DNA of 64,000 nucleotides from Leptothoe kymatousa TAU-MAC 1615 (GCF_018739865.1 NZ_JADOER010000004.1:1064157-1128156), one strand, 5' to 3'; numbered from the stretch's first letter, positions 17,437-27,900 are shown. Translations and numbers: made by a program. Notes: generated from the sequence alone by a model not told the origin.

Positions 17437-18570
17437 TTAGCTAATAAACTCTTCTTGGCGGCTAGCATCCTCTAGTTGAATCGTGACCCTGAGCTGTTGC
17501 CCGGCCTGACACCGAAACGGAGGGATTTGAATAAAAGAATCTCTTCCTCCAGAATGTACCGTCTTTAATAACTGGCCAGTTTCGGACAGCTCTAACGATA
17601 AAACAATATTGCGAGGCAGTACGGGTTCACTGGAGGGATAAAGTTGAATCCGAATGTTGCGACGGTTGTCGGATTCCATATCTATATTGAACATAAGCAA
17701 CAAATCGTCGCTGTAGTCACCGACAGCAATTTTTTTGCCGCAGGTGAGGACGGCATTGCTGGTGACGACGGAGCGGAACTCCGCAGGGCACACACCCGGA
17801 AACAATGACTCTAGGGGGCCCCATCCCTGGGTATAAATGTTATTCAGCCAGTCCCGTATATTGACGGGGCTAATCTGTTGTCTGCTTTGGCAAAGTTGTT
17901 TTCTCCAGGCCTCATTGCTAACCAATGCCCCCCAATGGGGGAAGGGAATGGCTAGTCTGGGTTCGGGGCTGTCGACTAATGTTTGCATGAGCGCTGTGGC
18001 TTCTGGGGCGCATATCTTTGGCAGAGGTTCTAGGGGGGGCAGTGGTTGCCGGGGCATTTGTTGCGCCACCCAAAATGCTGAGAAATCTTGTATCATCTCC
18101 TCGGCGTTGAGGTGATAAGTACGGGTACTTGTCGTGTAGGTGCCTTTAGTTTTAAGGGTGGAGTGATGGGTATATCCCCACAAGATTAGCTGTTCTTCAT
18201 CCACGTTAACGTGGGCCGCTAAATAATAATCGGCCTGCCATTGCGGCATATCAACCCATTCTTGGGGGACTTCAATTTCCGATAGCTTGATGGCTTCAGA
18301 TAAAATAATGATTAATCTTCTGTCGCCAAGTTCTAAACATAGTCCCTCGACGTTGGCCCACATATCAAATGGAGCAGCATGGGGCCAGGGGAGGACGGGG
18401 CTGTCAAATTCTTCTTGTAGCCAGGTTGTTATTGCCGCGAGGCCGAGCTGGTGAAGATATAAACGCCAGCGGGTAGCGGCATCCGCAATCGATGCATGGG
18501 ACTGCCACTGGGGGACGTCGATGGGCATGGCCAGAATCGGTTGTACGGGATTATCAAAAAAAACGCTCAT
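17437..18570 (-). CDS. DUF1822 family protein, copy 1
   Basis: 377 residues from the ATG at 18570 (MSVFFDNPVQPILAMPIDVP). This start overlaps the stop of the upstream sigma-like gene as ATGA, so the two are translationally coupled. The family pattern includes RLIIILSEAIKLSEIEVPQEW, DYYLAAHVNVDEEQLILWGYT and a terminal beta-domain (IRIQLYPSSEPVLPRNIVLS, then SRDSFIQIPPF-like strands). No signal peptide or TM is visible. DUF1822 is essentially a cyanobacterial family of unknown function that sits beside sigma-like and CHAT/CHASE2 genes. A paralogue occurs at 55328-56296 in exactly that setting, while here no CHAT gene is adjacent. Confidence 0.85.
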   Translation of the reverse strand: MSVFFDNPVQPILAMPIDVPQWQSHASIADAATRWRLYLHQLGLAAITTWLQEEFDSPVLPWPHAAPFDMWANVEGLCLELGDRRLIIILSEAIKLSEIEVPQEWVDMPQWQADYYLAAHVNVDEEQLILWGYTHHSTLKTKGTYTTSTRTYHLNAEEMIQDFSAFWVAQQMPRQPLPPLEPLPKICAPEATALMQTLVDSPEPRLAIPFPHWGALVSNEAWRKQLCQSRQQISPVNIRDWLNNIYTQGWGPLESLFPGVCPAEFRSVVTSNAVLTCGKKIAVGDYSDDLLLMFNIDMESDNRRNIRIQLYPSSEPVLPRNIVLSLELSETGQLLKTVHSGGRDSFIQIPPFRCQAGQQLRVTIQLEDASRQEEFIS

Positions 18571-19772
18571 TTTGAGTCCTCTGATGGTTCTGGCGCATAG
18601 TGGTGCTGTAACCACTCGTGAATGACGTCGCTAACATTTTCTAGTACGTCGCATTCTGGAGAAATATGCACTGTGGTTTGGCCCCAGTTAACAACGCTGA
18701 GTAATAACTTCTGACGAATGCGTTGTAGCTGACGGGAAACTTTATATTGCTGAATATTTGTTTTCTGGGCAATGGTACTTTGGGTGAGTTTTTCTTGGTA
18801 GTAAAGGGTGAGTAGGGTTTGCTGAGCGGCGCTCAGGGTCTTGATGGCTGCGGTTAAGACGGTGTTAATTTGTTGTATTTGTTTTTGTTGTTCTGCGTAG
18901 GTTTCGTTGCCTACGAGCTGGGCCATTGGGGTTTCGCTCGCGGCGATGGTGTTGATCGGTTCTTCGGTGGAATCGTCGTACTGGCGCTGGTTGAGGGACG
19001 TAATGCTGGGGTTGAGGTAGTTGCGGGCAATGGTGGCCAGTTGGATCAACTCTTGCTTTAGCTGTTGGGGGTCGCTGGCGAGGGAATGGTCTTCGTCGCC
19101 CTTGGGGTTGGGGGGCAGTTGATGGCTCAATTGCTGAAACCGCCTTGCGATCGCATGCAGTTGGTCCTCACTGGGGTCACTGAGCCCGCGGGCCGATCGC
19201 CCTGGGGTTGGGGTACACACAGCGCGAAAACACTGCCACAACAAAAGTAATGGCGCCGTATGGATAAACCCAACGGCGAGCAAGGCTTCATTCAGTTGGG
19301 TCTGGCTTAACCGGCGCAACAGCCCCCAGTCACTACTAATGTGAATTTCCTGCTGCTGCCGTAGCTGGTCGCGAATATAGTTACCAAAAGCAGTATGGGC
19401 ATAGGCCTTGAGCTTACTGCCATAGTCGGGGTTGTACCCCCGCAAAATCCGAGGACTATGGACGATGGCAATTTGAAAACTATCTGCCACCGAATATTGC
19501 ACCATGGGGAAACGGCGAGTTACCTGGTCTGCCGCTCGGTAGCAGGGCTCCTGCAAATAGGCCCACAGGTGCTCCATGGCCTGGGGGGAATGGTCCAGTA
19601 GCCTGTACCAATGCAGGGCCCAAAATACGTCTGATTTTTCGGTGGGGTGCTGTTGCAACAGCTGCCGCATCCTTTGCTCTAAACGCGGCATGGGCATCCA
19701 GCATTCAAAGCGATCGTCCGCAAACTGAATGAATGTGGAGAAGACAGCCAAAATGTCGTTCCGAGGGCGCAT
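18567..19772 (-). CDS. Sigma-70-like regulator of the DUF1822-linked type, copy 1
   Basis: This 401-residue protein has a region-2-like segment (KLKAYAHTAFGNYIRDQLRQ) and a C-terminal region-4 helix-turn-helix (TLSAAQQTLLTLYYQEKLTQ, then STIAQKTNIQQYKVSRQLQRIRQKL). The middle, about 150-290, is a long helical insertion. The last 45 residues (VVNWGQTTVHISPECDVLENV) are outside the sigma fold. Related cyanobacterial proteins are annotated as sigma-70 family factors, but canonical promoter-recognition residues cannot be confirmed by eye. The gene is followed with ATGA overlap by DUF1822. A shorter relative lies at 54512-55273. It may be a true alternative sigma factor or a sigma-derived adaptor. 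Confidence 0.75.
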   Translation of the reverse strand: MRPRNDILAVFSTFIQFADDRFECWMPMPRLEQRMRQLLQQHPTEKSDVFWALHWYRLLDHSPQAMEHLWAYLQEPCYRAADQVTRRFPMVQYSVADSFQIAIVHSPRILRGYNPDYGSKLKAYAHTAFGNYIRDQLRQQQEIHISSDWGLLRRLSQTQLNEALLAVGFIHTAPLLLLWQCFRAVCTPTPGRSARGLSDPSEDQLHAIARRFQQLSHQLPPNPKGDEDHSLASDPQQLKQELIQLATIARNYLNPSITSLNQRQYDDSTEEPINTIAASETPMAQLVGNETYAEQQKQIQQINTVLTAAIKTLSAAQQTLLTLYYQEKLTQSTIAQKTNIQQYKVSRQLQRIRQKLLLSVVNWGQTTVHISPECDVLENVSDVIHEWLQHHYAPEPSEDSK

Positions 19773-19830
19773 TCTCTAAACGTTCAGTAACACGGCAATG
19801 GGGTGGCAGACCGAGCCAAATCTAGCCGCC

Positions 19831-19895
19831 TTCCCTTTAGTTAAAGGCCCTTTAATAAAGGGCCTCTAATAAAGCCCTTTAATAAAGCCCCTGTC
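19831..19895. repeat. Short imperfect repeats of TAATAAAG with a 9-bp palindrome
   Basis: TAATAAAG recurs at 19853, 19867 and 19880 within GC-flanked units of 13-14 bases. GGCCCTTTAATAAAGGGCC at 19846-19864 is perfectly self-complementary around one base. It lies just upstream of the sigma-like gene, so it could be an operator, a slipped-strand array or simply repetitive promoter DNA. Confidence 0.4.
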
Positions 19896-20027
19896 TTAAA
19901 AGGCCAATTTACTGGCTAATGGGGCCGATTCGACGTGGAATTAAGGGGGCTGATCAGGAGGGGTAAAACCCCTTTGGGATCATGCCACGTTTACCCTGGC
20001 TGTCCTTAGCTATGTCACGAAATGAAA

Positions 20028-20459
20028 TCATCCCAAGGTGGGCCGGCGACCGTAGTGGCGATAAAGCCAGTAGTCCTGCAGAATTTTGCCATGGTCAAAA
20101 CATAGGTTCTCTGGCAGTTCCCACAGGTTGAATAGCTTAAAGTGCTTGGCGTCGTCCCCGGCCATGGGGGTGCCTTGGGCAGCGGCCAGAAAAACAATGC
20201 TGATGGTGTGTTTGCGCTGGTCCCGGCCGGGGGCAGAATAAACGTGAAACTGTTCCAATAGCTGGATGTCTAAGCCAATCTCTTCTTTAGCTTCGCGGAT
20301 AGCGGCGGTTTCTACGGATTCTCCATAGTCTACAAAGCCGCCGGGAATGGCCCACCCCAGAGGCTCATACAAACGCTCAATCAAAATAATGGGGCGCTGG
20401 GGACGATCGGTGAGTTCGATGATGATATCGACGGTGGGGGCAGGATTGCGATAGGCCAT
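20028..20459 (-). CDS. Nudix hydrolase
   Basis: This 143-residue protein carries the full Nudix box, GGFVDYGESVETAAIREAKEEIGL (G-x5-E-x7-R-E-U-x-E-E-x-G-U), at about residues 38-61, which binds the catalytic divalent metal. It begins MAYRNPAPTVDIII, and the pattern RPIILIERLYEPLGWAIPGG is typical of ADP-ribose pyrophosphatase/MutT-like housekeeping hydrolases. It cleaves a nucleoside diphosphate linked to another moiety; the exact substrate is unresolved. It is a single minus-strand gene, divergent from malQ with about 85 bases between the two starts, so the promoters probably overlap. Confidence 0.9.
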   Translation of the reverse strand: MAYRNPAPTVDIIIELTDRPQRPIILIERLYEPLGWAIPGGFVDYGESVETAAIREAKEEIGLDIQLLEQFHVYSAPGRDQRKHTISIVFLAAAQGTPMAGDDAKHFKLFNLWELPENLCFDHGKILQDYWLYRHYGRRPTLG

Positions 20460-20544
20460 AGGGAGCTAAGCGCTTAGCAGAACGTTATTGCATTGAATAA
20501 CCATGCTAAAGTCAGTTGGCCTTAATTCAGCAATTACTCCCACC

Positions 20545-22044
20545 ATGTCATTTACCAGAGCTAGCGGTCTTCTGTTGCATCCGACATCGCTTCCTAGCCG
20601 CTACGGCATCGGCGATCTGGGCCAGATGGCATATCGGTTTGTGGACTTTTTGGGGGAGACGAAACAGCAGCTTTGGCAGATTTTGCCCCTGGGCCCCACG
20701 GGCCATGGAAATTCTCCCTATATGTGTTATTCCGCCATGGCGGGTAACCCCTGGCTGATTAGTCTAGATAGCCTGGTGGAGCAGGGGCTGCTGGAGAAAT
20801 CGGAGTTGGCGGATGCGCCGGATTTTCCGGCAGACCGGGTGGATTATGACCGGGTGATTGCCTATAAGGGGGAGCGCCTGCGGCAGGCGGCCCAGAAGTT
20901 TCAGGCGACGGCTTCATCCGAATTTGAGCAGTTTTGTCAGGCCCAGGCGTTTTGGTTAGAGGACTACAGTTTGTTTATGGCCCTTAAGGAGGCCAACGAT
21001 GGGCTGAGTTGGAGTGAATGGGATACGGCCATTGCCAAACGTGAACCGGAGGCCTTGGCAACGTGGCGCGATAAGCTGGCGGATGCCATCTTTTTACAAA
21101 AGTTTTTGCAGTTTGAATTTTGTCGCCAGTGGTTTGCCCTCAAGGCCTATGCCAATGAGCGCCACATTCAGATTATTGGCGATATGCCCATTTATGTGGC
21201 CCATGACAGTGCCGATGTGTGGGCTTTTCCTGAGAACTTTATGATCGATCCGGAGACGCTGCGGCCGTCGGAAATGGCCGGTGTGCCGCCGGATTATTTT
21301 AGTGAAACGGGTCAGCTGTGGGGCAACCCCACCTACAACTGGGAGGTGCTCGAAGAGACTCAGTTTGACTGGTGGCTCAAGCGGATTAAAACCTCCTTGG
21401 CCTATGTGGACCAGATTCGCATTGACCACTTTCGCGGGTTTGAGTCCTATTGGGCCGTGCCGGCGGGGGAGGAAACGGCGATGAATGGGACGTGGGTAGA
21501 AGCGCCGGGGGTGGCGCTATTTGAACGGGTGGAAGCGGTGCTGGGTAAGCTGCCCTTTTTAGCTGAGGATTTGGGCATTATTACCCCGGAAGTGGAAGCC
21601 CTGCGGGACCAGTTTGGGTTTCCGGGGATGAAAATTTTGCAGTTTGCCTTTGGGTCAGATCATCGCAATCCCTATTTGCCGTTTAATTGCGATCGCAACT
21701 TCGTTATTTACACAGGCACCCACGACAACGACACCACCGTCGGCTGGTACACCACCGCCAATGACTATGAAAAGCAGCGACTGGCTGCATTTGTCGGTGG
21801 ATTTGCCCCGGAGTCAGTGCATTGGACCATGATGCGACTGGCCCTATCGTCCATTGCCAACTTGGCGATCATTCCCCTGCAAGATTTGCTGGGCCTGGGG
21901 GGAGAAGCCCGCATGAATACCCCCGGTTTGGCCGAGGGGAATTGGCAATGGCGATTTGCCGAGGACGCCCTCACCCCCACCCTGCGGCAGCAGTTCACAG
22001 CCCTAACCGAACTCTATGGTCGCGCTACCCATCAATGGTCTTAG
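20545..22044 (+). CDS. malQ: 4-alpha-glucanotransferase (disproportionating enzyme)
   Basis: 499 residues from the ATG at 20545 (MSFTRASGLLLHPTSLPSRY). The frame extends to 20503, but family members begin at this point. It is a GH77 enzyme that transfers alpha-1,4-glucan segments between maltooligosaccharides in glycogen metabolism. Visible: SRYGIGDLG, GNSPYMCYSAMAGNP, the nucleophile Asp in IRIDHFRGFESYWAVP (about residue 293), the acid/base Glu in LAEDLGIIT (about 340), and the transition-state Asp in YTGTHDNDT. The length matches the family (about 500). A hairpin at 22093-22118 lies downstream and may terminate transcription. Confidence 0.95.
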   Translation: MSFTRASGLLLHPTSLPSRYGIGDLGQMAYRFVDFLGETKQQLWQILPLGPTGHGNSPYMCYSAMAGNPWLISLDSLVEQGLLEKSELADAPDFPADRVDYDRVIAYKGERLRQAAQKFQATASSEFEQFCQAQAFWLEDYSLFMALKEANDGLSWSEWDTAIAKREPEALATWRDKLADAIFLQKFLQFEFCRQWFALKAYANERHIQIIGDMPIYVAHDSADVWAFPENFMIDPETLRPSEMAGVPPDYFSETGQLWGNPTYNWEVLEETQFDWWLKRIKTSLAYVDQIRIDHFRGFESYWAVPAGEETAMNGTWVEAPGVALFERVEAVLGKLPFLAEDLGIITPEVEALRDQFGFPGMKILQFAFGSDHRNPYLPFNCDRNFVIYTGTHDNDTTVGWYTTANDYEKQRLAAFVGGFAPESVHWTMMRLALSSIANLAIIPLQDLLGLGGEARMNTPGLAEGNWQWRFAEDALTPTLRQQFTALTELYGRATHQWS

Positions 22045-22092
22045 AGTCGCGGCATTAAGGCCGGGGTCTTAGTGCCGGGGGGCTTAAGACTC

Positions 22093-22118
22093 CCAGTGTG
22101 AAGTTGGCTTTACACTGG
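22093..22118 (+). terminator. Possible terminator after malQ
   Basis: CCAGTGTGAAG-TTGG-CTTTACACTGG is an 11-bp stem with one G-U pair and a 4-base loop, 48 bases after the malQ stop. The following sequence CGACCAAAAATT lacks a T-tract, so termination strength is uncertain. Confidence 0.45.
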
Positions 22119-22446
22119 CGACCAAAAATTAATCTATGGATTCATAACAAATTAGAGCCATCACCGCGGTTTCCCGGGGTTGATGTCAACGATTGGGGGC
22201 TGTTTGCAATAGTCAATTTGTTGCAAAAAAAATCGAAAAAATAAAAATATGATTAATGCTCCTACCCCATAGAGGGAGTTAGTTGTGGGGCAAATTGTTG
22301 ATGAACTCTTCGCCCATGGCTATTGCATCCTGTCTGTAATTATGTAGTTGAATTTACTGAAAATGATCGGTTGAGACAGCCTTGTTCGTGGCATCATCCC
22401 TGATAGAATCCAACCATAGGTAGTGAAGACAACATTAATATCGGCC
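22119..22446. other. Intergenic region upstream of the OmpR-type regulator
   Basis: About 330 bases without an ORF worth calling. An A-rich run (about 22217-22255) lies mid-way, followed by CCCCATAGAGGGAG. The promoter of the response regulator is presumably here, but I could not single out a convincing -10/-35 pair or an operator repeat. Confidence 0.4.
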
Positions 22447-23208
22447 ATGGTTTCTAGCGGCTTAGCTCCAATCCAATCCTCACTACGAGTGGGTCTGGGA
22501 CGAGTATTAATCGTTGAGGACGAAGAGCTTATTAGGGAGACAGTTGCTTTGGCGTTAGCCGAAGAAGGGTTTGAAATTGTTGTGGCGGCTGATGGCCCGA
22601 CAGCCCTAGAGAAACTCATTGGCTCTGCTGACGGTAGCCGAGACGCTATTTCCGACATTAGCCTGGTGATTTTGGACTTGATGCTGCCGGGAATGAACGG
22701 TCTAGATCTATGTCGTTTGGTGCGTCATCGCGGTTTGGATGTGCCGATTTTGATCCTCAGTGCCAAGGGTACGGAAACGGATCGGGTGGTGGGTTTAGAA
22801 GTCGGCGCCGATGACTACCTATCTAAACCCTTTGGTATGCGAGAGCTGATTGCGCGCTGTCGGGCGTTGCTGCGGCGTTACCAGTCGAAGGCCAAGTCCC
22901 CGGAGGATACGTCCGCCCTACGGTTTGAAAATATTGCCTTGCACCCCAATGAGTGCCGTGCTTTTCTCAACGATCAAGAGCTCAGCCTTTCCCCTAAGGA
23001 ATTCAAGATTCTAGAGCTATTTATGGGTCGTCCCCGGCGGGTGTGGTCCCGCGATCAGATTATTGATCGTGTTTGGGGATACGACTTTATGGGCGATAAC
23101 AAAACCGTGGATGTGCACATTCGCTGGCTGCGCGAAAAGCTGGAGGAAGATCCCAGCAAACCTAAGTATTTGAAAACCGTCCGTGGCTTTGGCTATCGCC
23201 TTGGGTAA
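22447..23208 (+). CDS. OmpR/PhoB-family response regulator
   Basis: 253 residues from the ATG at 22447 (the frame extends to a GTG at 22423). The receiver domain (about 20-145) begins RVLIVEDEELIRETVALALA, with phospho-acceptor Asp in LVILDLMLPGMNG and Lys in DDYLSKPFGMRE. The winged-helix DNA-binding domain (about 155-253) has LSLSPKEFKILELFMGRPRR and TVDVHIRWLREKLEEDP...TVRGFGYRLG. It resembles the cyanobacterial phosphate regulator SphR/PhoB group, but no partner kinase is adjacent and I do not commit to that name. It binds DNA when phosphorylated. Twenty bases downstream begins the gamma-glutamyltransferase gene on the same strand. Confidence 0.88.
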   Translation: MVSSGLAPIQSSLRVGLGRVLIVEDEELIRETVALALAEEGFEIVVAADGPTALEKLIGSADGSRDAISDISLVILDLMLPGMNGLDLCRLVRHRGLDVPILILSAKGTETDRVVGLEVGADDYLSKPFGMRELIARCRALLRRYQSKAKSPEDTSALRFENIALHPNECRAFLNDQELSLSPKEFKILELFMGRPRRVWSRDQIIDRVWGYDFMGDNKTVDVHIRWLREKLEEDPSKPKYLKTVRGFGYRLG

Positions 23209-23228
23209 ACGGTTGACGACAATGGCAG

Positions 23229-24851
23229 TTGCCCGTGGTTAACCCGCCCACAGAACCGGTGCACATCAACCGGAGCCAGGCCCATGGCATGGTGGTTTCC
23301 CCCCATACGATTGCATCTAAGGCCGGGGAAACGGTTCTGCGTCAGGGGGGCAATGCCGTTGATGCGGCTGTTGCCGTTTGTGCCGCCCTTTCGGTCACCT
23401 ATCCCCACATGAATGGGTTGGGGGGGGATGGGCTGTGGTTGATTTATGATGCGGCGACGCAACAGGTGTACGGCCTAAATGGCTCGGGGCGTTCGGCAGC
23501 TGGTTTGGATATCCACGCCCACAGCAAAGAATTGCCCCAGAGGGGGGCTGCTGCCGCCATGACGGTGCCCGGAGCGGTGGATGCCTGGTGGTGTGCCCAC
23601 CGGCGGTTTGGCCAGCGGCCCTGGCCCACATTGTTACAACCGGCCATTGAGTTAGCGCAGGGCTACCCCCTATCGTCGTCGCAGTTTCGGTGGACCCGCC
23701 AAGATCAGGCTCTCTTGGCCGCAGATCAGGGCGCTGCGGCCACATTTTTGACTGCCGCTGCCGTGGGAGATCGCATCCAGAATCCTGCCCTGGCCAGGGT
23801 GCTGCAGTCCTTGGCAAAAGGCGGCGCCGATGAGTTTTACCGGGGCCCCATTGCCCGCGCCATTGTGGAGTATGTGGCCCCCTTAGGCAGCCCCCTGGGG
23901 CTGGAGGATTTTGCCAACCATCGCTCGGACTGGGTGCAGCCCATTACCACCACCTATCGGGGCCAGCGGATCTATCAGCTGCCGCCCAATACCCAGGGGC
24001 TGGCGGTGTTGCAAATGCTCAATTTGATTGAACCCTACGACATCGCTAGCCTGGATGCGGTGGACTACTACCATTTGATGGTGGAGGCCACTAAGCTGGC
24101 GTTTTGCGATCGCAACCGCTGGATTGGCGATGCCGCCTTTACGGATATTCCGAGCCAGCAGCTGGGCTCCAAAGCCTACGGCCATCGGCTGCGCCATCAC
24201 CTGGATATGCACCGGGCACAGACGGGGCACCACACCGTCCCCATGGGGGGAGATACGGTCTATGCCGCCGTGGTCGATGCCCAGGGCAATGGCGTATCCC
24301 TGCTCCAAAGCCTCTACTTTGACTATGGCTGTGGGGTGGCCCCGCCGGAGTTAGGGTTTGTGCTCAATAACCGGGGCGCTATTTTTTCCCCCGATCCGGC
24401 CCACGTAAATGGCGTTGCCCCTAAAAAACGCCCCCTGCAAACCCTGATTCCGGCCATGGCCCTAGAGCACGATAGGTTGAATTTAGTGTTTGGCACCATG
24501 GGCGGGGAAGGCCAACCCCAAACCCAAGTGGCGCTCTTAACGCGCGTCTTAGATCTCGGCCTAGACATTCAAACCGCGGTCAATCTGCCCCGCTGGCGCT
24601 GGGGCCGTACCTGGGGCCAACCGTCGGCCCGTTTGGCCCTAGAGGGGCGCATTGAACCCACCATCCGCCATGCCCTGCGACAGCGGGGCCACACGTTGCA
24701 AATAGAGGCCAACTGGTCTGAACCCATGGGCCATGCCCACATGATTCGGGTGCAGCCCGACTGTTTGCAAGGGGCCTGCGACCCCAGAAGTGACGGCATT
24801 GCCGTGGGCGTTGTCGCTAGTTCTTGCGACAAATCTCTCAAAAATCCTTGA
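23229..24851 (+). CDS. ggt: Gamma-glutamyltransferase (Ntn hydrolase)
   Basis: About 540 residues. The frame has no ATG at the right place: candidates are TTG at 23229 or GTG at 23235, both just upstream of HINRSQAHGMVVSPHTIAS, where family homology begins. GGT transfers or hydrolyses the gamma-glutamyl group of glutathione and related compounds. It is made as a proenzyme that cleaves itself before a Thr. Here that Thr is in GGDTVYAAVVDAQGN (about residue 342). Other family marks are LRQGGNAVDAAVAV, NGLGGDGLWLIYD (substrate loop) and GTMGGEGQPQTQV near the C-terminus. No obvious signal peptide is seen, so this may be the cytoplasmic cyanobacterial type. It probably shares a transcript with the regulator upstream. 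Confidence 0.9.
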   Translation: MPVVNPPTEPVHINRSQAHGMVVSPHTIASKAGETVLRQGGNAVDAAVAVCAALSVTYPHMNGLGGDGLWLIYDAATQQVYGLNGSGRSAAGLDIHAHSKELPQRGAAAAMTVPGAVDAWWCAHRRFGQRPWPTLLQPAIELAQGYPLSSSQFRWTRQDQALLAADQGAAATFLTAAAVGDRIQNPALARVLQSLAKGGADEFYRGPIARAIVEYVAPLGSPLGLEDFANHRSDWVQPITTTYRGQRIYQLPPNTQGLAVLQMLNLIEPYDIASLDAVDYYHLMVEATKLAFCDRNRWIGDAAFTDIPSQQLGSKAYGHRLRHHLDMHRAQTGHHTVPMGGDTVYAAVVDAQGNGVSLLQSLYFDYGCGVAPPELGFVLNNRGAIFSPDPAHVNGVAPKKRPLQTLIPAMALEHDRLNLVFGTMGGEGQPQTQVALLTRVLDLGLDIQTAVNLPRWRWGRTWGQPSARLALEGRIEPTIRHALRQRGHTLQIEANWSEPMGHAHMIRVQPDCLQGACDPRSDGIAVGVVASSCDKSLKNP

Positions 24852-24988
24852 TGGAAGTTTGTTAGAGTAGTCGCGGATATAGCAATTGTTCAATCGATTG
24901 TGAGTCAGATGAGTTGTGTCATCGAGGGCTTTTGGGGAGAGTGATTGTCCTGACTCAACTGACCAATGTTCTATAGTGCCAGTCTGTG

Positions 24989-27900
24989 ATGCCGTCGCCC
25001 AATACAGAGAGGCCGCCTGACCGTAGGCGGTTTTGGAAACTTACTGCTATTACCCTTGGCGCAGGCACTATTATCGTTGGCACAGTGGCCTTTATTGGGG
25101 CTTGGGTATTTGTCAATACTGGCCTAACGCCGCTGTTGGAACGGCGCCTATCGAAGCTATTAGAACGGGAATTAGAGCTAGGTCAGTTAGAGGCGCTCTC
25201 CTGGAACGGCATGCAGGTGGGGGCTTCGGCCTTGAAGGCCACCGCAACGGATCCGACCCATGTCACGGCGGACTCGGTGGCCGTGGGTTTCGACCTTTGG
25301 CGGTTAATTTTTCAGCAAGAACTCGACATTGATCTGCGCCTGACCGGGGCTAAGGGCTACCTAGAGCAGCATCCAGAGCAAGGCTGGCTGGGCATTGAAG
25401 TGCCCACCTTTGAACCCCCGCCCCAGGAACCGCTGGTAAAGGTGCGGATGGATGACATTGATGTGGTCAATGGCGAAATTACCCTGGTGCCTTTGCCGGC
25501 GGACGGAGCGGAGCCGGAGCCGTTGTTGCTCAGGGATGTCAATGGCACGGTGGGCATCGACCCGATGCAGGTGGATGGCCAGGACAGTCAGCAGGTGGTG
25601 TTTGAGTCAACGACCATCCCCCCCGGCGGGGGGGAGATCGAATTTACGGGGGCCGTTGTCCCCATCGCCTCTGGCAACAGCGAACAGCCTATCCAGCAGA
25701 AAACTCGCCTGGGCATTAAGGGGGAAGGGGTGGCGGCTGAGGCCGTCATGGCTTTTTTGTTGCCCACCATGGGGCAGCGCAATTTTCCCATGGCAACCAC
25801 CGCCGGGCGGGTCAGCGGCCAATGGACCGTGGACTTTGTGCCAGAGCAACCGGTGACGGTGGCTGGGGCCGGCAGCGTCGACAATGGCCAACTGCAGCTG
25901 GCGGCTTTGCCCAGCGAGGGCCCATGGGGAAACACCATTGACAATATTGATGTCACGGCCCGATTTAAGGGCACCACCATCACCATAGACAAAGCCCAAG
26001 GGGCCTATGGTGAGCTGACGGCAACGGGCACGGGCACCGTGGACTGGGCCGGTGACTATGATCTGGTGGCCCAGGTCCCTGATATTGATCTAGAAACCTT
26101 GCTGGAGCGGTCTGAGGCGGATGTGCCCATTGCCCTCAGTGGTTTATTTGAGAGTACGGTGGCCATTACGGGGCCGGTGCTACAGCCCAAAATTGCGGCA
26201 GATGTGGTGGCCAGCGGGCCGGTTACGATTGACCGGGTGGTGCTGAATGACCTCGATGCGGATGTGGTGATGCAAAGCGATCGCATCGAAACCCTATTGG
26301 ATGTGGTGACGGTCAACCAGCTCACGGCCAACCCGGACATTGGCGGGCAAATTACCGGCAGCGGCGTGCTCAACCTAGCCAATATCCCGGAAGCGCCACC
26401 GGAGTTAGATTTCACCATCGAAGCCGCCAATGTCCCTGGGGATGAGGTGTTGGCCCTCTACGATATCCAGCAGTTGCCCTTTAGCCTTGGGGCGGTGGCT
26501 GCCCAGACAACGGTTGTGGGCAGCCCGGCCGATTTAGCCACCCGCATCAATGTGCAGGCCCCCACCCTGGCCTACGGCGGTCAGGTCTATCCGGCCCAGG
26601 CGACGGCCGTGTTTGCGGATGGGGGGCTAAGGATTCCCCAGGCCCTGGTGCAGGTGGGCGCCGGCAGTTTGACTGCCAGGGGGGATGTGGGGCGCGATCG
26701 CTGGCAAGGGGATGTGGTGGCCAACAATGTCAACCTTGAGGCCCTAGGCTTGGCCCCGCTGGGCAGCGTTGATGCGGATGTGGCGGTTTCAGGTCCGTTG
26801 CAGGGGGCTGGTTTAAATACGATCCAGGCCCTGGGGGACTATCGGGTTCAGCTAATGGATGGGGCCATCCAGGGCGAGGCGACCCTGCGCAACGGCGGCT
26901 GGCAAACCGATGCCACCCTGGCCGCCCTGGGGCTCCGGCAATTTTCTCCCCAGCTGGCGGGCAACACCAGCGGTAGCCTGAGTTTGCAAGGGCGGTTAGA
27001 TGCCCTGACCTTAGCTGATGTGCGGGCCCAAGGGGATTTAAATTTTTCCGCCGGTCTAGGGGGGCTATCTCCCCGGCTAGCGGGGTTCAACACCCCGCTC
27101 ACCACTCAGTTTGAATGGTCATCCCAAGAGCTGCGCATTGTGCAAGCAAATAGCGATCAGCTCCAGGCGCGGGGCGTGGTCTCCACCGATGTGGTGGGCA
27201 ATCAGTTTCGCGGGATTCAAGGGTTTATCCTCGATGTCGATGCCGCTCGCTATCCCCTAGCCCTATTGCCCACCCCAGTGCCCCTGGGTGGTTTTGCCTC
27301 GTTCGAGGGGCGCTTCCTGGGCACCCCGACGGCCCCCCAATTAAATGGAAACCTGACCTTAGAGCAGTTTGGTGTGAATCAGGTGGCCTTCGATCCATGG
27401 TTGTCGGGCCCCATTAGCTACGGGCCCCAGGCGGGGCTGGCGGTGGACCTGGCGGGGCTGAGTGGGCCCACCATTAATGGATTGGACGATGGCATTGCCC
27501 TAAATTTTAAAACGCTCCGCGATTTAGACTTTGATGTGCGTTGGCAGGGGGCAAGGGCCTGGGGGCGGACGGAGGGTGATTTTTTACGCACCAGTTTGCA
27601 GGATCTGCCCCTCCAGGCGTTGGCGCTACCGACCGTGGATCGATTGGGCGGTGGTCTGCAAGGGACCCTCTCGTCCCAGGACGACTGGTTGATTGATTTG
27701 GCCCGTCAAACCTTTGTGGGAGGCGTGGTGGTAGAACAACCCAGTTTGGGCTATCTCAATGCCCAACGGCTAACGGGGCAGATCACCTATCGCGATCGGC
27801 ACCTATTTGCAGAACAGGGGGAGCTGATCTTTAATGCCTGTTCCAATCGTCTCAACAATGGCAGTCCCCCCTCTCACTTTTACTGTGTACCCGGTGATAC

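Noticed and set aside
22447-23208. Assigning the OmpR-type regulator as SphR (phosphate response)
   Set aside because: Similarity is only by impression; no partner kinase and no Pho-box repeats are visible nearby.
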